A stretch of DNA of 64,000 nt, from the NCBI GenBank assembly GCA_020635515.1, contig JACJZS010000002.1, positions 62,001 through 126,000 on the forward strand. The letters are read 5' to 3'. The stretch is from Flavobacteriales bacterium (GTDB lineage: Bacteria; Bacteroidota; Bacteroidia; Flavobacteriales; Weeksellaceae). Under the pieces are notes generated by a model. It was not told where the DNA came from. It searched no databases and worked only from the letters and a program-made list of their open reading frames with translations. Within the stretch, counting starts at the first letter, position 1. The number at the start of each line of letters is the position of its first letter. A program made the position numbers and the translations under genes. This document shows positions 60,000-64,000 of this stretch, piece by piece.

Positions 60000-61238
60000 A
60001 TGAATCAAAACAGTATAAAAGTAGCGGAATTATTTGCAGGAGTTGGAGGTTTCCGCCTTGGACTTGAGAAAAGTAATTATAAAATTATTTGGAGCAATCA
60101 ATGGGAACCTTCAACAAAGATACAACACGCTTCAATGGTTTACGAAACAAGATTTGGTAAGGAAAATCATTCCAATCAAGATATTACAACTGTTCCAACA
60201 GATGAAATTCCTGACCATGATTTACTATGCGGTGGATTTCCTTGTCAAGATTATTCAGTTGCGACCACATTACATAATTCTAAAGGCTTAAAAGGTAAAA
60301 AAGGAGTTCTTTGGTGGTCAATCCATAGAATTTTAGAAGAAAAAAAGAATAAACCAAAATATCTATTTTTAGAAAACGTAGATAGACTTTTAAAATCCCC
60401 AGCAAAACAAAGAGGTCGTGATTTTGCGGTTATGTTGCAAAGTTTAAATGAACTTGATTATGCTGTAGAATGGAGAGTAATAAATGCAGCTGAATATGGA
60501 ATGCCACAAAGAAGGAGAAGGGTTTTCTTTATTGGTTATCATAAATCCACCGAAATCTACAAAAGACTTCAAAAATCAAACAAAATTGATTGGTTAACTG
60601 AAGAGGGAACAATTGTAAATGCTTTTCCTGTTGTTAAAACAAAATCAATACAAGAAATAGAACTAAAAGGAGATTTAGTTAAAATAACAAATAACTTCAA
60701 TAAAACAGGAAAATTATCGCCTTTTCAAAATACAGGGTTACTGATTAACGGAAAAGTTTACACAACTAAAACAGAACCTAATTACGATGGAGATTTTAAG
60801 GTTTTGGGAGACGTTCTGCAAAATGGAGAAGTTACGAAAGACTTTTTCATAGATGATAAAGACAAGGACAAATGGGAATACTTAAAAGGATCTAAAACTA
60901 TTGAGAGAGTTTCTACCGAAGGACATAAATACAAATATTCAGAAGGTGGAATGATTTATCCAGACGCTTTAGATAATGCTTCAAGAACTATAATTACAGG
61001 AGAAGGAGGAAAATCACCTTCAAGATTCAAACACGTAGTTGTTACTGACAGAGGATTGAGAAGACTAACACCTATAGAATTGGAAAGATTAAATATGTTT
61101 CCTGATAACCACACCAAACTCGAAGGAATTACAGATACAAAACGAGCCTTTTTTATGGGAAACGCCTTAGTAGTTGGAATAATTGAAAAAATTGGAGAAG
61201 AACTTTACAAACAAATAAACCAATTTGAATATGCTTGA
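60000..61238 (+). CDS. DNA (cytosine-5-)-methyltransferase of a type II system
   Basis: The 412-residue protein has the C5-methyltransferase motifs in order. They are motif I VAELFAGVGGFRLGLE (8-23), motif IV GGFPCQDYS with catalytic C82, motif VI ENVDRLL (E125-N-V), motif VIII EYGMPQRRRRVFFIGY (165-180), a target-recognition region of about 190 residues, then motif IX/X RRLTPIELERLNMFPD and FMGNALVVGIIEKIGEEL. It methylates cytosine in a site protected from the partner nuclease. The partner's family suggests GATC, as for M.Sau3AI, which is inference. The gene overlaps the nuclease gene by 14 nt. No control protein gene is present. Confidence 0.93.
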   Translation: MNQNSIKVAELFAGVGGFRLGLEKSNYKIIWSNQWEPSTKIQHASMVYETRFGKENHSNQDITTVPTDEIPDHDLLCGGFPCQDYSVATTLHNSKGLKGKKGVLWWSIHRILEEKKNKPKYLFLENVDRLLKSPAKQRGRDFAVMLQSLNELDYAVEWRVINAAEYGMPQRRRRVFFIGYHKSTEIYKRLQKSNKIDWLTEEGTIVNAFPVVKTKSIQEIELKGDLVKITNNFNKTGKLSPFQNTGLLINGKVYTTKTEPNYDGDFKVLGDVLQNGEVTKDFFIDDKDKDKWEYLKGSKTIERVSTEGHKYKYSEGGMIYPDALDNASRTIITGEGGKSPSRFKHVVVTDRGLRRLTPIELERLNMFPDNHTKLEGITDTKRAFFMGNALVVGIIEKIGEELYKQINQFEYA

Positions 61239-62616
61239 TGTAACTTCAGCAGATTCAATAATTGAGTTTGCTAAAAAATTAAAAGGACAAACATTACGAG
61301 AAGCTTGTGGCGAGGAAATAGAAAAACACGATTATAAAGGAAAAGGCAATTATGGACAAATTTTAGAAAAGTTCTATTTTGGTTACGAGCCAAATTCAGA
61401 TGCTGAACCAGACTTTAAAGAAGCAGGAATAGAACTTAAATCAAGTCCGTTAAAAATATTAAAAAATGGAGAATTTCGTTCAAAAGAAAGACTTGTATTA
61501 AATATTATCAACTATTTAGAAGTACATAAAGAAGACTTTGAAAACAGCTCGTTTTGGAAGAAAAATGCTCATTTACTTTTAGTTTTTTATCTGCACAACA
61601 AAGATTTAGATTTACTCGATTACCTAATTAAGTTAGTAGACGATTGGCAATATCCAAATGAAGATTTGAAAATTATCCAACATGATTGGGAAACAATAAA
61701 CCAAAAAATAAAAGACGGAAAAGCACACGAACTATCTGAAGGAGACACTTTTTATCTTGGTGCTTGTACAAAAGGTTCAACAGCTTTAAAGTCCTATCGC
61801 GACCAACCTTTCAACGATAAAAAAGCAAAACAAAGAGCATATTCACTTAAACAAGGTTATGTAAATCACATAATTGCAAACATTGCTCAGAAAGAAACTG
61901 CGGTTTATGGAAAAATAATTGAACGACCTGAAATTTTAGACAAAGTTCACTCAATTGAAGAAATTGTTATTTCAAAATTCCAACCATTTTATGGAAAATC
62001 AGCAGAACAAATTGAACAAGAATTAGGCCTGGAATTAAACCAAAAAGCTAAAAATTATTTCGCCAATTTGACAAACACAATCCTCGGACTTGAACTCGGA
62101 CAAAAAATTGAAGAGTTTGAAAAAGCTGATATTCAAGTAAAAACTATTCGTTTAAAAGAAAACAACTTACCAAAAGAAGATATTTCGTTTCCAACTTTTG
62201 AGTACCAAGAATTAATCGAAACTGATTGGGAAGATTCGGATTTTAAAAACATATTGGAAAGCAAATTTTTCTTTGTTTTCTACCAGTTTGAAGGAGAAAA
62301 TTTAATCTTACGAAAGGTTAAGTTTTGGAATATGTCGCATTCAGACATTTTAGAAGCTAAATCTGTTTGGGACAAAATGAAAACAACTGTTTCTAAAGGA
62401 GAAATTGTAAAAGAAGTAACCGACAATGGTTTCCGAAAGACCTATTTCCCAAAGAAAACGGAGAATAGAATTAGCCACGTTAGACCACACGCAAGAAATG
62501 CAAATGATACTTATAATTTGCCTGTTGCAGACAAACTAACGGGATTGACTGAGTTTACCAAACATTGTTTTTGGTTTAATGCGAGTTATGTTAGAGATGA
62601 AATTTATAAGATATAA
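61225..62616 (+). CDS. Sau3AI/MutH-family type II restriction endonuclease
   Basis: The 463-residue protein resembles Sau3AI, whose N-terminal half is related to MutH and which cuts at GATC. Visible catalytic residues are E48 (GQILEKFYFG) and D63-x6-E70-x-K72 (EPDFKEAGIELKSS), the same spacing as in MutH. YLGACTKGST and KAKQRAYSLKQGYVNHI lie near residues 178 and 200, as in the DNA-binding part. The length of 463 fits the two-domain Sau3AI type rather than MutH (about 230). The methyltransferase overlap and adjacency make a complete two-gene system. The ATG at 61225 is used, and an ATG two codons later is equally possible. Confidence 0.88.
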   Translation: MNMLDVTSADSIIEFAKKLKGQTLREACGEEIEKHDYKGKGNYGQILEKFYFGYEPNSDAEPDFKEAGIELKSSPLKILKNGEFRSKERLVLNIINYLEVHKEDFENSSFWKKNAHLLLVFYLHNKDLDLLDYLIKLVDDWQYPNEDLKIIQHDWETINQKIKDGKAHELSEGDTFYLGACTKGSTALKSYRDQPFNDKKAKQRAYSLKQGYVNHIIANIAQKETAVYGKIIERPEILDKVHSIEEIVISKFQPFYGKSAEQIEQELGLELNQKAKNYFANLTNTILGLELGQKIEEFEKADIQVKTIRLKENNLPKEDISFPTFEYQELIETDWEDSDFKNILESKFFFVFYQFEGENLILRKVKFWNMSHSDILEAKSVWDKMKTTVSKGEIVKEVTDNGFRKTYFPKKTENRISHVRPHARNANDTYNLPVADKLTGLTEFTKHCFWFNASYVRDEIYKI

Positions 62617-62631
62617 AATTTGCGATATACA

Positions 62632-63924
62632 ATGAAAAATCCCAATACTAGCACACTTTTCAAAAAAAATAGAGTAAAATTCACAGATAAATTACTGCCA
62701 AATTCAATTGCGTTTTTTAATTCTAATGACGTATATCCTTTAAGTTCCGATTCGGTTTTACCATTTAAACAACATTCCGATATTTTTTATCTTTCAGGAA
62801 TTAATCAAGAAGAAAGTATTTTGGTTTTGTATCCTGATGCTTTAGAAAAAGAAAATCAAGAAATTTTATTCGTACAAGAAACCAATGAACACATTAAAAT
62901 TTGGGAAGGAGAAAAACTAACCAAAGAACAAGCAACTGAAATTTCAGGAATAAAAAATATCCAATGGATTCAAAATTTTGATTCTGTTGTAAACTCACTA
63001 CTTATTCAATCAGAAAATATTTATATCAACTTAAATGAAAATCCGCGTGCTAATACAGAAGTACAAACACGTGAAGATCGATTTATAGAAAAAATTAAAC
63101 GTAAATATCCTGCACATACGTACAAAAGAAGTAATCCTATACTGCAAAACATTCGTTCCATAAAAGAACCTGAAGAAATTGAACTGATTCAAAAAGCATG
63201 TAACATCACCGAAAAAACATTTTGCAGAATTCTAAAATTTGCAAAACCCAATGTTTGGGAATACGAAATAGAAGCAGAAATGATTCACGAGTTTACACGT
63301 AGTAAGACTCAAGGACATGCCTTCTCTCCTATTATTGCTTCTGGAAAAAACGCAACTATACTTCATTACTTACAAAACAATAAACAATGTAAAGATGGAG
63401 AACTTGTACTCTTGGATTTTGGTTGTCAATACAATAATTATAATTCTGACATGACTCGTGTGATTCCTGTTAATGGAAAATTTAATCCTAGACAAAAAGA
63501 AGTATATCAAGCAGTTTTAAATGTAAAAAATTACGCAACGTCTTTATTAGTTGACGGATTAACTTTTAAAGAATACAATAAGGAAGTAGGAAATTTCATG
63601 ACTTCCGAACTTATAAAGTTAAAACTTTTAGATAAAGTTGATATTCAAAATCAAAATGAAAAAAATCCTGCTTATAAAAAATACTTTATGCATGGAACTT
63701 CTCATTTTCTAGGATTGGACACTCATGATTATGGAAATTACAATAATCCAATAAAAGAAAACATGGTACTTACTGTAGAACCAGGAATTTACATTCCTAA
63801 CGAAAAAATTGGAATTCGATTGGAAGACGATGTAGTAGTACAAAAAGATAAAAAACCCATAAATTTGCTTACCAATTCACCAATTGAAATTGAAGAAATT
63901 GAAGAATTGATGAATAATAATTAA
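62632..63924 (+). CDS. pepP: Xaa-Pro aminopeptidase (aminopeptidase P)
   Basis: The ATG at 62632 gives MKNPNTSTLFKKNR, a normal start. A TTG four codons earlier is less likely. The 430-residue protein has the creatinase-like N-terminal domain (residues 1-165) and a pita-bread catalytic domain with the two-metal site. Ligands lie in LLDFGCQYNNYNSDMTRV (two Asp), HGTSHFLGLDTHD (His), TVEPGIYIP (Glu) and IRLEDDVVV (Glu). The enzyme removes the N-terminal residue when proline follows. Cytoplasmic. It lies 15 nt after the restriction gene, yet its role is unrelated and it probably has its own transcription. Confidence 0.94.
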   Translation: MKNPNTSTLFKKNRVKFTDKLLPNSIAFFNSNDVYPLSSDSVLPFKQHSDIFYLSGINQEESILVLYPDALEKENQEILFVQETNEHIKIWEGEKLTKEQATEISGIKNIQWIQNFDSVVNSLLIQSENIYINLNENPRANTEVQTREDRFIEKIKRKYPAHTYKRSNPILQNIRSIKEPEEIELIQKACNITEKTFCRILKFAKPNVWEYEIEAEMIHEFTRSKTQGHAFSPIIASGKNATILHYLQNNKQCKDGELVLLDFGCQYNNYNSDMTRVIPVNGKFNPRQKEVYQAVLNVKNYATSLLVDGLTFKEYNKEVGNFMTSELIKLKLLDKVDIQNQNEKNPAYKKYFMHGTSHFLGLDTHDYGNYNNPIKENMVLTVEPGIYIPNEKIGIRLEDDVVVQKDKKPINLLTNSPIEIEEIEELMNNN

Positions 63925-63943
63925 ATTTTAGAACAAAAGTAAT

Positions 63944-64000
63944 AATGAAATATACGTTATATTCTAAGTATAAAATTAAATCTCCATTAAATTATATTGG
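63944..64000 (+). CDS. Start of an unidentified gene, cut by the window edge
   Basis: An ATG 19 nt after pepP opens a frame of 19 codons to the right edge (MKYTLYSKYKIKSPLNYI). The short gap to pepP suggests the same transcript. Too little is visible to name a family. Confidence 0.45.

Noticed and set aside
59893..62616. Restriction-modification genes as part of a larger mobile element
   Set aside because: No integrase, transposase or terminal repeats were seen, and the pair is directly flanked by a DUF5686 gene and pepP.

Overview
The window is from a low-GC member of the Bacteroidota, most probably the family Flavobacteriaceae. Four things point there. Secreted proteins end in type IX secretion (T9SS) sorting domains. 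There is a TonB-dependent receptor with an N-terminal carboxypeptidase-like domain and a DUF5686-type outer-membrane barrel. Genes lack clear Shine-Dalgarno sequences. Many genes are preceded by the Bacteroidota promoter element TAnnTTTG, in several cases with TTG or TTTG exactly 20 nt upstream. The genus cannot be decided from the sequence alone.

Layout. 1-5.4 kb: end of an NAD(P)-binding protein, tRNA-Leu(CAA), a LuxE-like acyl-protein synthetase, a PhoX-like lipoprotein, a two-heme peroxidase with an extra N-terminal domain, and a broken glyoxalase-family gene closed by a strong terminator. 5.5-6.6 kb: a small accessory patch with a RelB/ParE-type toxin-antitoxin pair and an orphan zinc-ribbon protein. 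6.6-14 kb: two thioredoxin-fold proteins, a two-gene surface module (1110-residue FISUMP/T9SS protein plus a fibre-like coiled-coil protein) and an M14 carboxypeptidase. 14-24 kb: an XRE regulator behind an array of palindromes, then housekeeping genes (bioA, PHP phosphatase, fumC, ClC transporter, dnaB, crcB, argH, tyrA). 24-29.4 kb: TonB-dependent receptor, M23 peptidase and a peroxiredoxin/thioredoxin operon.

29.5-47.3 kb, all on the minus strand, is a Wzx/Wzy-type surface polysaccharide locus. It holds a Wza/Wzc export pair, an initiating phosphoglycosyltransferase, three GT4 glycosyltransferases and one GT56-like glycosyltransferase, polymerase, flippase, and sugar-nucleotide genes including wecB and wecC (ManNAcA) and a VioA/PglD-like pair (a 4-acetamido-4,6-dideoxyhexose). 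The PHP phosphatase at 16 kb is the likely counterpart of the Wzc tyrosine kinase. 47.4-57.9 kb: LptF/G permease, tgt, an orphan TonB, a T9SS protein made of little more than signal peptide and sorting domain, a phosphodiesterase, truA, an ABC exporter, a 2-oxoacid dehydrogenase E2, a SulP transporter and a lipoprotein. 57.9-64 kb: DUF5686 protein, a Sau3AI-like restriction-modification pair, aminopeptidase P and the start of one more gene.

No insertion sequence, prophage or CRISPR array was seen. The least explained signals are the palindrome array before the XRE gene, a Tgt that has lost its three zinc cysteines, several predicted leaderless or near-leaderless transcripts, and the orphan zinc-ribbon gene beside the toxin-antitoxin pair.
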